Source: an uncultured Bacteroidales bacterium
GTDB lineage: Bacteria; Bacteroidota; Bacteroidia; Bacteroidales; Bacteroidaceae
Direction of reading: 5' to 3'
Length of the DNA: 50,043 nt
Assembly: GCA_937995875.1 (NCBI GenBank)
Contig: CALKIW010000034.1
Coordinates: forward strand, 1 to 50,043
The notes beneath the pieces were generated by a model, which saw nothing but the letters and a program-made list of their open reading frames with translations, had not been told where the DNA came from and searched no databases. Position 1 is the stretch's first letter. Each line of letters opens with the position of its first letter. Made by a program: the position numbers and the translations under genes. Shown in pieces: positions 17,400 through 25,970 of this stretch.

Positions 17400-17442
17400 G
17401 GGAATATGTTGGTTTTGTTCCCAACCAAACAGTCGTATTCCC
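17400..17442. repeat. Nested two-stem hairpin
   Basis: Outer arms GGGAATA and TATTCCC (17400-17406, 17436-17442) enclose inner arms TTGGTT and AACCAA (17409-17414, 17423-17428). No promoter or terminator is clearly attached. Confidence 0.35.
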
Positions 17443-17686
17443 GCCACATTCTATACTTGAAATGCTCAAAGTTTTTCAAGAAAATAAAACGGCATTATAA
17501 TCGGAGTGAGTACGTAAAACCAACTGACTATCCCATTCCCTGAGCTTATTTGTAAGAGGCATGGGCATTAAAGGAAATTACTGCATCAATCAAACATCCT
17601 AACATAGTAAAGGCTCTCATTACAGCAATTAGTTTTTTGTCAATATAAACAAAAGCACAGTTGTGTGGGGCTATTGTGATATTTCA

Positions 17687-17718
17687 CTTGTATTATCAGG
17701 ATTGTTTTTATAAATTTG
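17687..17718 (+). promoter_or_regulatory. Promoter of the WG-repeat gene
   Basis: TTG at 17688-17690, a 20-base spacer and TAAATTTG at 17711-17718, 27 bases before the start codon. Confidence 0.65.
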
Positions 17719-17745
17719 CACTCAGTATTTTTAATTTAAACGATT

Positions 17746-18300
17746 ATGGAACAAAAGACTCAAGACGAACGTCGCAGAGAAATGGAAGCAGAGATTGCAG
17801 CAAACGAGGCAATGGAAAAACAGTCACGCCAAAGACTCATTCGCAATCTAATCATAACAGCCCTTATATTTGTGGTGGGAATCGGAGGATACCTTGCCCT
17901 TCGTCCGAACGAAGAGCCGGAAGTGTATTATAAAGATGGTGACATAGACTACATCAGACAGGCTGACAAACTCCGCAGGACGACAAATTTCAAGAGTGTT
18001 CAAGAGTTTCGGGGTGGCTATGCCATTGTGAGTAATGGTAACAAATATGGTGTGGTGGATGTAAAGGGAAACATTGTGTGTCCTGTGAAATACGATGCTA
18101 TAGAATCCAACTATAGCGAACACTATCCTGATTTGTGTCAGGTGAAGCTTAACAACAAATTAGGACTTGTAGACAAGGAAGGGAAGGAAGTCGTAAAACC
18201 CATTTATGACGACATGGGGCCTGTCAGCAATTCAATGATACAAGTCAGCCAAGGTGATGAGCAATTTTACATCAATTTGGAAGGCAAACGCATGGACTAA
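17746..18300 (+). CDS. Membrane-anchored WG-repeat protein
   Basis: Protein of 184 residues. A charged N-terminal region (1-28) is followed by one membrane segment (about 29-47) and a C-terminal domain with WG-type repeats: NKYGVVDVKGNIVCPVKYDAI at about 103-123 and NKLGLVDKEGKEVVKPIYDDM at about 142-162, plus a short last unit. WG repeats are beta-rich modules of unclear ligand. Its topology suggests a short cytoplasmic tail and an exported domain. It is monocistronic, with its own promoter and a strong terminator. A different WG-like protein occurs at 48771-49406. Confidence 0.85.
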   Translation: MEQKTQDERRREMEAEIAANEAMEKQSRQRLIRNLIITALIFVVGIGGYLALRPNEEPEVYYKDGDIDYIRQADKLRRTTNFKSVQEFRGGYAIVSNGNKYGVVDVKGNIVCPVKYDAIESNYSEHYPDLCQVKLNNKLGLVDKEGKEVVKPIYDDMGPVSNSMIQVSQGDEQFYINLEGKRMD

Positions 18301-18318
18301 AGATATGTAACGCATGAA

Positions 18319-18363
18319 AACGCCCTATCATACTCTGTTTACGAGCAATGATAGGGCGTTTTT
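18319..18363. terminator. Bidirectional terminator
   Basis: Perfect 13-bp arms at 18319-18331 and 18348-18360 with a 16-base loop. T runs on both strands (TTTTT on plus, TTTT on minus) suit the convergent WG-repeat and ExuT genes. Confidence 0.9.
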
Positions 18364-18461
18364 AGATTTGATAATTACACTTTATAAACTTTCAAGTTGA
18401 TTGTCCTTATTTAATCAAGTTTGTGGTCATAAAACTGTAATTACATAAATTGCATACGCTG

Positions 18462-19925
18462 CTACTCTACTATGATAGGTTTATACTTAGGAACAAGCAG
18501 TTTCATCACGGCCCAACCCAAGAGATAGGCTACAGAACAGATGCTGAACACAATCATATATCCGGCCGGTTTGCCGTCGAAACCCATGAATTGGAAAGCC
18601 GCACCCTGAGTATGGGCATAGTCGAACAACATTCCGGATCCCTTGTTGATGAGGAAAGATCCGATACCGCCGGCCATAGCGCCAATACCCGTAATGGTAG
18701 CAATGGTAGACTTGGGGAACATATCACCAATGGTTGAATACAGGTTGGCCGACCAGGCCTGATGACCTGCTCCCAGTAAGCCGATAATGATGGCAGGCCA
18801 CCACGCACTATAAGTACCAAGTGGCTGAGCTAACAGTCCAAGTATTGGGAAGCACGCGAAAATCAACATGGCTCGCATACGTCCTATGTATGGATTCATT
18901 CCCTTCTTCTCTACGAAATAAGTGGGCAGGTAGCCTCCACCGATGCTCAACACCGTCACAATGGCATAAAGAGTAAATATCAGCATGATAGCCATTATTG
19001 AGTCGGAGGTGTAGCCATATTGGTCGGAGAAATAAGCCGGCGCCCAGAACAGGAAAAACCACCAAACGCCATCGGTAAGAAATTTACCCATGATGAACGA
19101 CCAAGTCTGACGATAACGGAAACATTTGAGGAAACCGATGGTCTTCTCCTCCTGTTCCTTGACGGTAGCCTTGCTTTCAGCAGCTTCTGCATCATCGTTG
19201 TCCTGTTCAATATAGAGGAGTTCGGCCTGATTCACACGCTTGCTCTCTCTGGGTTTGTCATAAAGCCAAATCCAGAAAGCCATCCAGACGTAACCCAAAC
19301 CACCAATGATAATAAATGCCATTTCCCAGCCAAGGGCACGGGCTAACAATGGAATGGTTGCCGGAGCAGCCAATGCTCCTATCGAGGCACCGCTATTAAA
19401 TATTGACGTTGAAAAAGCTCGGTCTTTCTTTGGGAAGTATTCCGCAGTTACTTTAATGGCTGCAGGGAAGTTGCCTGCCTCGCCCACTGCAAGAATAAGG
19501 CGACACGATAGGAACAGCCACACGCTGATGGTGGCTATAGCTACGGCAGCATCGCTTCCGGCTTGGACCATGCGCAGGGCATCGATAGAGTTGTAACCCT
19601 CTACCTGCATAGCCACCCAGCCACAGCCGGCGTGCATCACAGCACCAGTAGACCAAACGCCAATGGCAATAAGGTAGCCTTTCTTGGTACCCATCCAATC
19701 GACGAATTTTCCGGCAAATAAGTTGGCTAAGGCATAGAAAATAGAAAACCAACCCGTAATCGTACCATAGTCGTTGTCGGTCCAATGAAACTCCGGTGCG
19801 ATAAAGTCTTTCCATGTCAGAGATAATACCTGACGGTCCAAATAGTTAATTGTGGTAGCTAAAAAAAGCAGTCCACAGATAACCCATCTGAATTTGGACA
19901 TTTTGTTAGTTTGAATAGCATTCAT
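18462..19925 (-). CDS. exuT: Hexuronate transporter, MFS (ExuT-like)
   Basis: Major facilitator superfamily transporter of 487 residues with about 12 membrane helices, closest to the ACS branch that contains ExuT and the glucarate/galactonate carriers. NYLDRQVLSL in the first loop and GEAGNFPAAIKVTAEYFPKKDRA in helix 4 to loop are typical of that branch. A charged central loop (about 235-262) separates the halves. Third gene of the uronate operon, 24 bases after kduI, so the cargo is probably galacturonate, glucuronate or an unsaturated-uronate product such as DKII. The exact substrate cannot be read. Confidence 0.88.
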   Translation of the reverse strand: MNAIQTNKMSKFRWVICGLLFLATTINYLDRQVLSLTWKDFIAPEFHWTDNDYGTITGWFSIFYALANLFAGKFVDWMGTKKGYLIAIGVWSTGAVMHAGCGWVAMQVEGYNSIDALRMVQAGSDAAVAIATISVWLFLSCRLILAVGEAGNFPAAIKVTAEYFPKKDRAFSTSIFNSGASIGALAAPATIPLLARALGWEMAFIIIGGLGYVWMAFWIWLYDKPRESKRVNQAELLYIEQDNDDAEAAESKATVKEQEEKTIGFLKCFRYRQTWSFIMGKFLTDGVWWFFLFWAPAYFSDQYGYTSDSIMAIMLIFTLYAIVTVLSIGGGYLPTYFVEKKGMNPYIGRMRAMLIFACFPILGLLAQPLGTYSAWWPAIIIGLLGAGHQAWSANLYSTIGDMFPKSTIATITGIGAMAGGIGSFLINKGSGMLFDYAHTQGAAFQFMGFDGKPAGYMIVFSICSVAYLLGWAVMKLLVPKYKPIIVE

Positions 19926-19949
19926 TATAGTGTTATTTGTAGTTGTTGT

Positions 19950-20918
19950 TTATTCTAAATCAGGAATACTGATGACCTGCATATCCGTATAAACGAGGTT
20001 TTCGCCACACATACCCCAGATGAAGGTGTAGTTGCTTGTTCCGGCTGCACAGTGAATACTCCATTGTGGAGAAATGACAGCTTGCTCATTGTTCATCCAC
20101 ATGGGACGGGTCTCCTTAGGCTCACCCATCATGTGAAGAATCTTTTGCCCTTCCGGCACCTTATAATATAGATAAGTCTCCATACGGCGTGCATGAGTAT
20201 GGGGCGGCATCGTATTCCACACCGATCCCTCCTTTAATTCGGTTACGCCCATCTGTAATTGACAAGTGCGCACGCCGGCAACGCCATCAATAATGAGCTG
20301 ATGAATCACGCGATCATTGCTTTCTTTGGGACTGCCGGCTTTGATATTGTTGGCGTCTTTCAAAGTAACTTTCTTGGTTGGATAGGTGGTGTGTGCTGTG
20401 GCAGAGTTCATATAGAACTTCGCCGGCTCGCTCACATTCTTGCTGGCAACAACGATGTCCTTTGCTCCGCGACCGATATACAAAGCCTCTTGGAACCCAA
20501 GCGTATAGCTCTTTCCATCGACAGTTACTGTTCCCTCACCACCAATGTTGATGATTCCGAGTTCACGATTGTCGAGTAATGTGCGTCCACTTGTTCCCTT
20601 ACTTTTATCAACATACAATGGTGAGATAGATGTCAGCTTCAGAGGCGTGGCGACTGGTTGAGCTCCACCAATGAGGAAACGGTCGTAGAAGGTGTAAGTC
20701 CAGTTCACTTCGCCCGGTGCAAACACTTTCTCCACAAGATATTCCTTGCGCAGGCGGTCAGTGGTGTAATGCTTAGCATCCTCCGGACCGGTTGCCCAAC
20801 GCACATTATAATTGGTATAAGCGTTCTCTGCCTTAATTTCATACCCTTTAAAACAGTTCTGCGCCAAACCATATCCGGCTATCAGACACAACGAAATTGT
20901 CAATAGTGTTTTCTTCAT
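19950..20918 (-). CDS. kduI: 5-keto-4-deoxyuronate isomerase with a signal peptide
   Basis: Cupin-fold zinc isomerase converting 5-keto-4-deoxyuronate (DKI) to 2,5-diketo-3-deoxygluconate (DKII) in pectin breakdown. Length 322 against about 278 for E. coli KduI. All four metal ligands are present at a constant offset of 44 from E. coli: H240, H242, E247, H289. The extra N terminus starts MKKTLLTISLCLIAGYGLAQ, a clear type I signal peptide. No other in-frame Met lies before the conserved domain, so the export signal is not an annotation artefact. Periplasmic isomerisation is inferred. It sits between an orphan EIIC gene (28 bases upstream) and exuT (24 bases downstream). Confidence 0.92.
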   Translation of the reverse strand: MKKTLLTISLCLIAGYGLAQNCFKGYEIKAENAYTNYNVRWATGPEDAKHYTTDRLRKEYLVEKVFAPGEVNWTYTFYDRFLIGGAQPVATPLKLTSISPLYVDKSKGTSGRTLLDNRELGIINIGGEGTVTVDGKSYTLGFQEALYIGRGAKDIVVASKNVSEPAKFYMNSATAHTTYPTKKVTLKDANNIKAGSPKESNDRVIHQLIIDGVAGVRTCQLQMGVTELKEGSVWNTMPPHTHARRMETYLYYKVPEGQKILHMMGEPKETRPMWMNNEQAVISPQWSIHCAAGTSNYTFIWGMCGENLVYTDMQVISIPDLE

Positions 20919-20946
20919 TTTGATTTTCTATTAATGATTAGTTCAA

Positions 20947-22332
20947 TTATTTTGTTATCAATGTTTCTGCTGCTGCCTTCTCGCTTTTCATGATGAGTCT
21001 GCGATTCCACAACATCATACCTACCGTGACGATCGTCAGAAAGGCTGCTCCCACAAACCGGGCATACTTTGCTGCTGCATAGATGATGTACCCTAAGAGC
21101 GAACTTGCGAAGTCCATGCTTCCTGCCAAAAAACCATCGGGCACGTCGGCAGCCTTGTCACCGGTAGCGGCAAACACCGCAGCGGCAGCCTTTGTGAAGT
21201 CGGGAGCCATATCCGTTACAAACCATAGGCCGACGAGCAAAGCTACAAGCCCAATAATATATGTCCTCACCACGTTGCCCCCTGTATATGGCAGCATCAT
21301 GGGAAACAGGTAGAACAAACCGGCCAGAGAAGCCAAAGGTAAGAACTGATTGCCCGGCAACACTACGGAAATGATGAGGTATGTGGGGATCAGCAACAAG
21401 GTGCAGACCAGCGATGTGGGATGTCCGATAACAAGCGCAGGGCTCATTCCGATATACACCTGCTTGCCATTAAACTTCTTGTTCACTATATCCTTTGTCT
21501 TCTCCGATATAGGCATCAAACCGTCAATAAAAAGTTTGGTGATGCGGGGAATCAACTCCATGACGGCCCCCATCGTTACCCCAAGAAAGAGTATCTTCTT
21601 AACTTCCATCTGAGCCACCAACCCTATCAATGCGCCGACAATTACTCCCAACACCAACGGCTCACCAAGCACGCCAAATTTCTTCTTCAGACCTTCGGCA
21701 TCAAAATCCAACTTGTTGAATCCGGGAATTCGTTCCAACACCCAATTGATGCAAAGTGTAAAAGGAACAAAGCTCTGGCAAAACGGCTGTGGAATAGCAA
21801 TACCGTCCATTCTGTCGTAATAGTTCTGAAATTTAGAAGCCGTGAAATCAGACATGACAAGCGTTATAATATAACAAATGATGGCTGCAAAATATCCCCA
21901 AGCCAGACTTTGGTCAAAGACAAAGTAAACCACTGCACCTATAAATGCAAAATGCCAATAGTTCCAAAGGTCGATATTCACGGTGCGGGTAGTTTTCGTG
22001 ATAAGCATCAGGAAGTTTACACCCAGACAAATGGGTATAATGAATGCGCCGACAGCCGTGTTATAGGCAACGGCTGCAGCGGCAGGCCAGCCCATATCGA
22101 ACACATTAAGTTGGAGATGATATATCTCCGAAATTAAGGTCAGCGGGTTACTGAAGTTCGTTGTAAGCAGAGCGGTAACAATACCCAACCCAACAAAACC
22201 CACGCCGATGTACAGACCGGATTTCAAGGCCTTACCAAATTTCATGCCTATACAGAGACCAATGATGGTGAAAATGACAGGCATCATCACGCTTGCTCCC
22301 AAGCTGATGATATAACTAAATACACTTTCCAT
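20947..22332 (-). CDS. Galactitol-type PTS EIIC permease, orphan
   Basis: Integral membrane protein of 461 residues with about 11-12 helices, matching the GatC (EIIC-Gat) family. Typical pieces are NYWHFAFIGAVVYF, GIAIPQPFCQSFVPF, the hydrophilic MPISEKTKDIVNKKFNGKQ segment and the YIGMSPALVIGHPTSL loop. Classical PTS uptake needs EIIA, EIIB, HPr and EI; none is encoded nearby, and Bacteroidetes generally lack a sugar PTS. It heads the operon with kduI and exuT, so an uronate-related cargo moved without phosphorylation is a reasonable inference. Its promoter box is overlapped by an inverted repeat. Confidence 0.88.
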   Translation of the reverse strand: MESVFSYIISLGASVMMPVIFTIIGLCIGMKFGKALKSGLYIGVGFVGLGIVTALLTTNFSNPLTLISEIYHLQLNVFDMGWPAAAAVAYNTAVGAFIIPICLGVNFLMLITKTTRTVNIDLWNYWHFAFIGAVVYFVFDQSLAWGYFAAIICYIITLVMSDFTASKFQNYYDRMDGIAIPQPFCQSFVPFTLCINWVLERIPGFNKLDFDAEGLKKKFGVLGEPLVLGVIVGALIGLVAQMEVKKILFLGVTMGAVMELIPRITKLFIDGLMPISEKTKDIVNKKFNGKQVYIGMSPALVIGHPTSLVCTLLLIPTYLIISVVLPGNQFLPLASLAGLFYLFPMMLPYTGGNVVRTYIIGLVALLVGLWFVTDMAPDFTKAAAAVFAATGDKAADVPDGFLAGSMDFASSLLGYIIYAAAKYARFVGAAFLTIVTVGMMLWNRRLIMKSEKAAAETLITK

Positions 22333-22366
22333 TTTAGTTTTAATAGATTGTTTTTAAACTATATGG

Positions 22367-22399
22367 CGCAAATTTACAAAATTATATTGTAAATCTGCG
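22367..22399. promoter_or_regulatory. Promoter box within a 13-bp inverted repeat (candidate operator)
   Basis: Arms CGCAAATTTACAA (22367-22379) and TTGTAAATCTGCG (22387-22399) pair at 12 of 13 positions around a 7-base spacer. The minus-strand box TAAATTTG (22369-22376) lies inside the proximal arm, 37 bases before the EIIC start. A repressor bound here would block the uronate operon. Confidence 0.55.
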
Positions 22400-22523
22400 T
22401 CATTAAGCTAACAAATAACTCTGTTTATCGAACTTTCCGATTATCAGAAACTATATTTCGATGACAATATCATCCCAAGTCGGTAATCACAAAGAGTCAT
22501 ACCTTATGGAAAAAATCTATACA

Positions 22524-24998
22524 TCAGTCTTGAAAATAGATTCGTTTCACCCGATGGCTGATTCCCGTAAGCACTTCGTAGGGAATGGTATCGAGAACAT
22601 CACTCAACACTGTCACAGGAAGGTGGTCGCCAAATATCTCTACGGTGTCGCCTTCCCGACAGTCGATATCCGTAACATCCACCAACGCTACATCCATGCA
22701 GATATTACCAACATATTCGGCTTTCTGTCCGTTCACCAAACAGTAACCATGACGATTGCCCAAATGGCGGTTAAGACCATCGGCGTAGCCTATCGGAATA
22801 GCAGCAATGACACTGTCGCGTGTCAGCACGCCCTTACGACTATAGCCTACAGTTTCGTCTGCCGGCACATGACGCAACTGGAGAATGGTTGATTTGAGCG
22901 TAGAGACATTGTTAATAATTTCGTTGTTGCGACTGTTCACACCATATAGTCCCAATCCCAGACGACACATATCCATCTGGCGTTCCGGGAAATGCTCTAT
23001 ACCCGCAGAGTTGTCCATGTGGCGCAGAATCTTATGTTCAAAAGCATCCTGCAGTTGTTTGCTCGCTTTCTCAAATCGTGCAAATTGCAGTGCCGAGAAG
23101 TTATCAAAGTCATCGCTATCGGCTCCCACAAAGTGCGAAAATACCGAGCGAGGTATCACGGCATCCTGATGTTTCAGCCTTTGTATCAGTTTGTCCATAT
23201 CCTTTTCAGGGTCGAATCCTAAGCGGTGCATCCCGGTATCCAACTTGATGTGCACGGGGTAGCCCGTAATGCCTTCCTTCTCTGCCGCCTTAACCAAGGC
23301 GTCAAGCACGCGGAACGAGTACACCTCCGGCTCAAGATCATAGTCGAACATCGTCTTGAATGCGGAAAGTTCCGGATTCATAATCATGATGCTGCTCGTT
23401 ATACCATTGCCACGCAACATCGCACCTTCATCAGCTACGGCTACAGCCAGATAATCAACACGATGTTCCTGCAAGGTCTTGGCTACTTCCACGCTGCCGG
23501 CGCCGTATGCGTCGGCCTTAATCATACATACCAACTTGGTGTCGGGTTTTAAGAATGAGCGGTAATAGTTCAAGTTGGCCACGACGGCATTCAAGTTCAC
23601 CTCCAACACCGTTTCATGCACCTTCTGTACCAACAATTCCGTTATCTTGTCGAAACCAAACTGGCGAGCGCCTTTCAGGAGAATCACTTCGTCGTGCAAT
23701 TCTTTAAACACCTCGCTGTGTATAAATTCTTCTACCGATGCGAAGCAATATTTCTCATTGGTGCGAAATTCATCGACACAACTCAAAATCATCGGCCCAA
23801 TGCCTATCAATTTTTCCACTCCACGCTTCACTGCCAACTCACCCACTTCACGATACAGCTGTGCAGGCTCCTCGCCACTTTGGAAAATGTCACTCAAAAT
23901 CAATGTGCGTCGCCTGCCCTGATGGTCGGGGCGTCGATTCATAAAGTCGAGTGCGATATCGAGTGCGTTAATGTCCGAATTATAAGAATCGTTGATCAGC
24001 GTGCAGCCGTGCCTGCCTTCTTTCACCTCCAATCGCATGGCTACCGGCTCAAGCTGCAACATACGTTCATCGAGCAGGTCGGCTCCAAGCCCAAGCCGCA
24101 AGGCAATGGTGGCGCAAACAATGGAGTTCGTGATGGAGGCATCATCGATAAAGGGGATGCTATACCAGTTTTCCTCACCTTTATATATATAGGTAACTGT
24201 CGTTGCCGTAGCCTTTTTCTCCGCCGCTTTGATATACATCGGTGCTTTACTGTCGTGCATCGACCAGTAAAGTTTTTCACCTTGATACTTGCGTTCGGCC
24301 ATAACCTTTGCTACACCCTCGTCGTCAGCATTATACACCAACGTCTCAGCATCATGGAACAACATCGCTTTCTCACGGCATTTGTCTTCCATCGATTCAA
24401 AGTTTTCCTGATGAGCAGCACCAAGGTTGGTAAGTACGGCAATGGTAGGTTGAATAATAGAACGCAAAGCCGACATCTCACCCTTCCGGCTGATACCTGC
24501 CTCGAAGATGCCTAATTTAGTTTGTTCGTTCATCAGCCACACCGACAACGGCACGCCTATCTGTGAATTATAGCTGCGCGGACTGCGTGTAACATACATA
24601 TCGGGAGACATTAGCTGGTGGAGCCATTCTTTCACCATTGTCTTACCATTAGAGCCTGTGATGCCCACAATGGGGATGTTGAACTCATCCCTATGTCGCT
24701 CGGCCAGTCGCTGAAGCGCTTTCAACGTATCGACCACTTTCAGAAAATTGGCATCTGCGTAGTTAGTCTCATAATCCTGCGGCACATTTGTCACCACAAA
24801 ATTCCTGACACCCCTACGATAAAGGTCGGGAATATAATTGTGTCCATCATTGCGATTGGATTTCAAAGCGAAGAACAGAGTTTCCTCCGGGAAACAAAGC
24901 GAACGGCTATCGGTAAGCAGGAAGCCAATGCGAGCTTCTTGTTCGCCATAACGACGCGCACCAATAAAGGTGGCTACTTTTTCAATAGTATATGTCAT
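22524..24998 (-). CDS. MurF - alanine racemase fusion
   Basis: Bifunctional cell-wall enzyme of 824 residues. The MurF part (about 1-460) adds D-Ala-D-Ala to the UDP-MurNAc-tripeptide; its ATP loop GITGSNGKT is at 113-121, with LTNLGAAHQENF and LINDSYNSDINALD following. The alanine racemase part (about 465-824) supplies D-Ala; the PLP lysine is K494 in MIKADAYGAG, and LGLGLYGVNS and GYADGLNR are present. Known: this fusion is usual in Bacteroidetes and couples D-Ala supply to its use. Monocistronic, with a good promoter at 25022-25051. Confidence 0.95.
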   Translation of the reverse strand: MTYTIEKVATFIGARRYGEQEARIGFLLTDSRSLCFPEETLFFALKSNRNDGHNYIPDLYRRGVRNFVVTNVPQDYETNYADANFLKVVDTLKALQRLAERHRDEFNIPIVGITGSNGKTMVKEWLHQLMSPDMYVTRSPRSYNSQIGVPLSVWLMNEQTKLGIFEAGISRKGEMSALRSIIQPTIAVLTNLGAAHQENFESMEDKCREKAMLFHDAETLVYNADDEGVAKVMAERKYQGEKLYWSMHDSKAPMYIKAAEKKATATTVTYIYKGEENWYSIPFIDDASITNSIVCATIALRLGLGADLLDERMLQLEPVAMRLEVKEGRHGCTLINDSYNSDINALDIALDFMNRRPDHQGRRRTLILSDIFQSGEEPAQLYREVGELAVKRGVEKLIGIGPMILSCVDEFRTNEKYCFASVEEFIHSEVFKELHDEVILLKGARQFGFDKITELLVQKVHETVLEVNLNAVVANLNYYRSFLKPDTKLVCMIKADAYGAGSVEVAKTLQEHRVDYLAVAVADEGAMLRGNGITSSIMIMNPELSAFKTMFDYDLEPEVYSFRVLDALVKAAEKEGITGYPVHIKLDTGMHRLGFDPEKDMDKLIQRLKHQDAVIPRSVFSHFVGADSDDFDNFSALQFARFEKASKQLQDAFEHKILRHMDNSAGIEHFPERQMDMCRLGLGLYGVNSRNNEIINNVSTLKSTILQLRHVPADETVGYSRKGVLTRDSVIAAIPIGYADGLNRHLGNRHGYCLVNGQKAEYVGNICMDVALVDVTDIDCREGDTVEIFGDHLPVTVLSDVLDTIPYEVLTGISHRVKRIYFQD

Positions 24999-25021
24999 TA
25001 TTTCAACTTAAAAACGTGATA

Positions 25022-25051
25022 CAAAGATAATAAAAAGTAAGGAGGGGCAAA
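25022..25051 (-). promoter_or_regulatory. Promoter of murF-alr
   Basis: On the minus strand TTTG (25048-25051), an 18-base spacer and TATCTTTG (25022-25029), 24 bases before the start codon. Confidence 0.65.
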
Positions 25052-25291
25052 ACAAAAAAGTGAAAAAGAAAATATATAGGAGAAAAAGAAGAACAAAAGT
25101 AAAGTCTCAACCGATAGTTTGCTCAACAATTACAGTACTATCACATCAAAAACAAAGAATATGAACTATCGGAGATTTGGTCTTACGGTGATACCTTTCG
25201 GTTACATTTATTTTCAATAGAATTAAAGTAGAGTGAACAGTAAGGGCCGAATTCCATGCAGGAAAGTCGGCCCCAATCTAAAATTGATAAG
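25052..25291. other. Intergenic stretch between murF-alr and rnfA
   Basis: Purine-rich and without a gene. It holds a compact stem-loop with arms GGGCCGA (25244-25250) and TCGGCCC (25267-25273) and an inner TTCC/GGAA pair. There is no T run, so it is not an evident terminator. Confidence 0.4.
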
Positions 25292-25321
25292 AAAATTTTA
25301 GCAATATTCAATCATTGCTAA
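25292..25321 (-). terminator. Terminator of the rnf operon
   Basis: Perfect 8-bp stem TTAGCAAT / ATTGCTAA (25314-25321 and 25298-25305) followed on the minus strand by AATTTTC, starting 5 bases after the rnfA stop. Confidence 0.75.
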
Positions 25322-25326
25322 TGTCG

Positions 25327-25929
25327 TTAATTAAGCCCAAACAATGAGGCGAGCCCTCCATCCACACCGGAGAAGCCCATAAAGGCCAGAGAAAGCAGGC
25401 CTGCCGTCACCATGACAATAGCCATGCCCTTCATTCCCTTGGGGATCTGGGTCAATTCGAGCTGCTCTCTGATGCCGGCGAAAACCGTCAATGCCAAAGC
25501 AAATCCCACTGCCGTAGAGAAGGCGTAAACAACACTCTGAACAAGGTCAAAGTCTTTTTGAATCACAAGAATAGCCACGCCCAACACAGCACAGTTGGTG
25601 GTGATGAGCGGCAGGAAAATGCCCAAAGCCTGATAAAGTGCCGGACTTACCTTCTTTAAGACGATCTCTACCATCTGCACCAAGGAGGCAATAACCAAGA
25701 TGAAAGCCAACGTCTGAAGATACTGCAATCCAAAGGGGTTGAGCACATATATCTGTATGAGCCAAGTCACCACTGTAGACAGGGTCATTACAAAAGCAAC
25801 TGCCACCCCCATGCCAAGAGCCGTGTCGATCTTCTTAGATACACCGAGAAAGGGGCATATACCTAAGAATTGACTCAGAATGATATTATTGACAAATATC
25901 GCACTAATGAATATTAAAAGATATTCCAT
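25327..25929 (-). CDS. rnfA: Rnf complex subunit A
   Basis: Inner-membrane subunit of the ferredoxin:NAD+ oxidoreductase, 200 residues with six predicted helices. The family pattern is visible in NNIILSQFLGICPFLGVSKK (about 14-33), where the conserved Cys helps hold the membrane iron-sulfur centre shared with RnfE, and in LITTNCAVLGVAIL (about 108-121), the mirror motif. Paralogous to RnfE but inserted in the opposite topology. Last gene of the operon, 41 bases after rnfE. Confidence 0.95.
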   Translation of the reverse strand: MEYLLIFISAIFVNNIILSQFLGICPFLGVSKKIDTALGMGVAVAFVMTLSTVVTWLIQIYVLNPFGLQYLQTLAFILVIASLVQMVEIVLKKVSPALYQALGIFLPLITTNCAVLGVAILVIQKDFDLVQSVVYAFSTAVGFALALTVFAGIREQLELTQIPKGMKGMAIVMVTAGLLSLAFMGFSGVDGGLASLFGLN

Positions 25930-25970
25930 TTTTCTTTATTATATTATGCATAAAACTGTTTGCTCTCCCA

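Larger units (their letters stand above)
16304..17686. other. AT-rich gene desert
   Basis: Nearly 1.4 kb without a credible coding frame on either strand; the few open frames of 60-70 codons have no family features. It holds a copy of the dispersed repeat (16575-16740), a minus-strand TACCTTTG box at 16475-16482, and two hairpins at 17318-17358 and 17400-17442. Confidence 0.6.

Noticed and set aside
19950..20918. Possibility that the KduI signal peptide is a wrong start choice
   Set aside because: No other in-frame Met occurs between residue 1 and the conserved isomerase domain, and the leader has a proper basic-hydrophobic-AxA-like layout.
22461..24515. Long plus-strand frames opposite murF-alr
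   Set aside because: They are antisense shadows; the fusion enzyme has all expected motifs on the minus strand.
25244..25273. Stem-loop GGGCCGA/TCGGCCC as rnf terminator
   Set aside because: It has no T run on either strand, and a better terminator (25292-25321) sits directly after rnfA.
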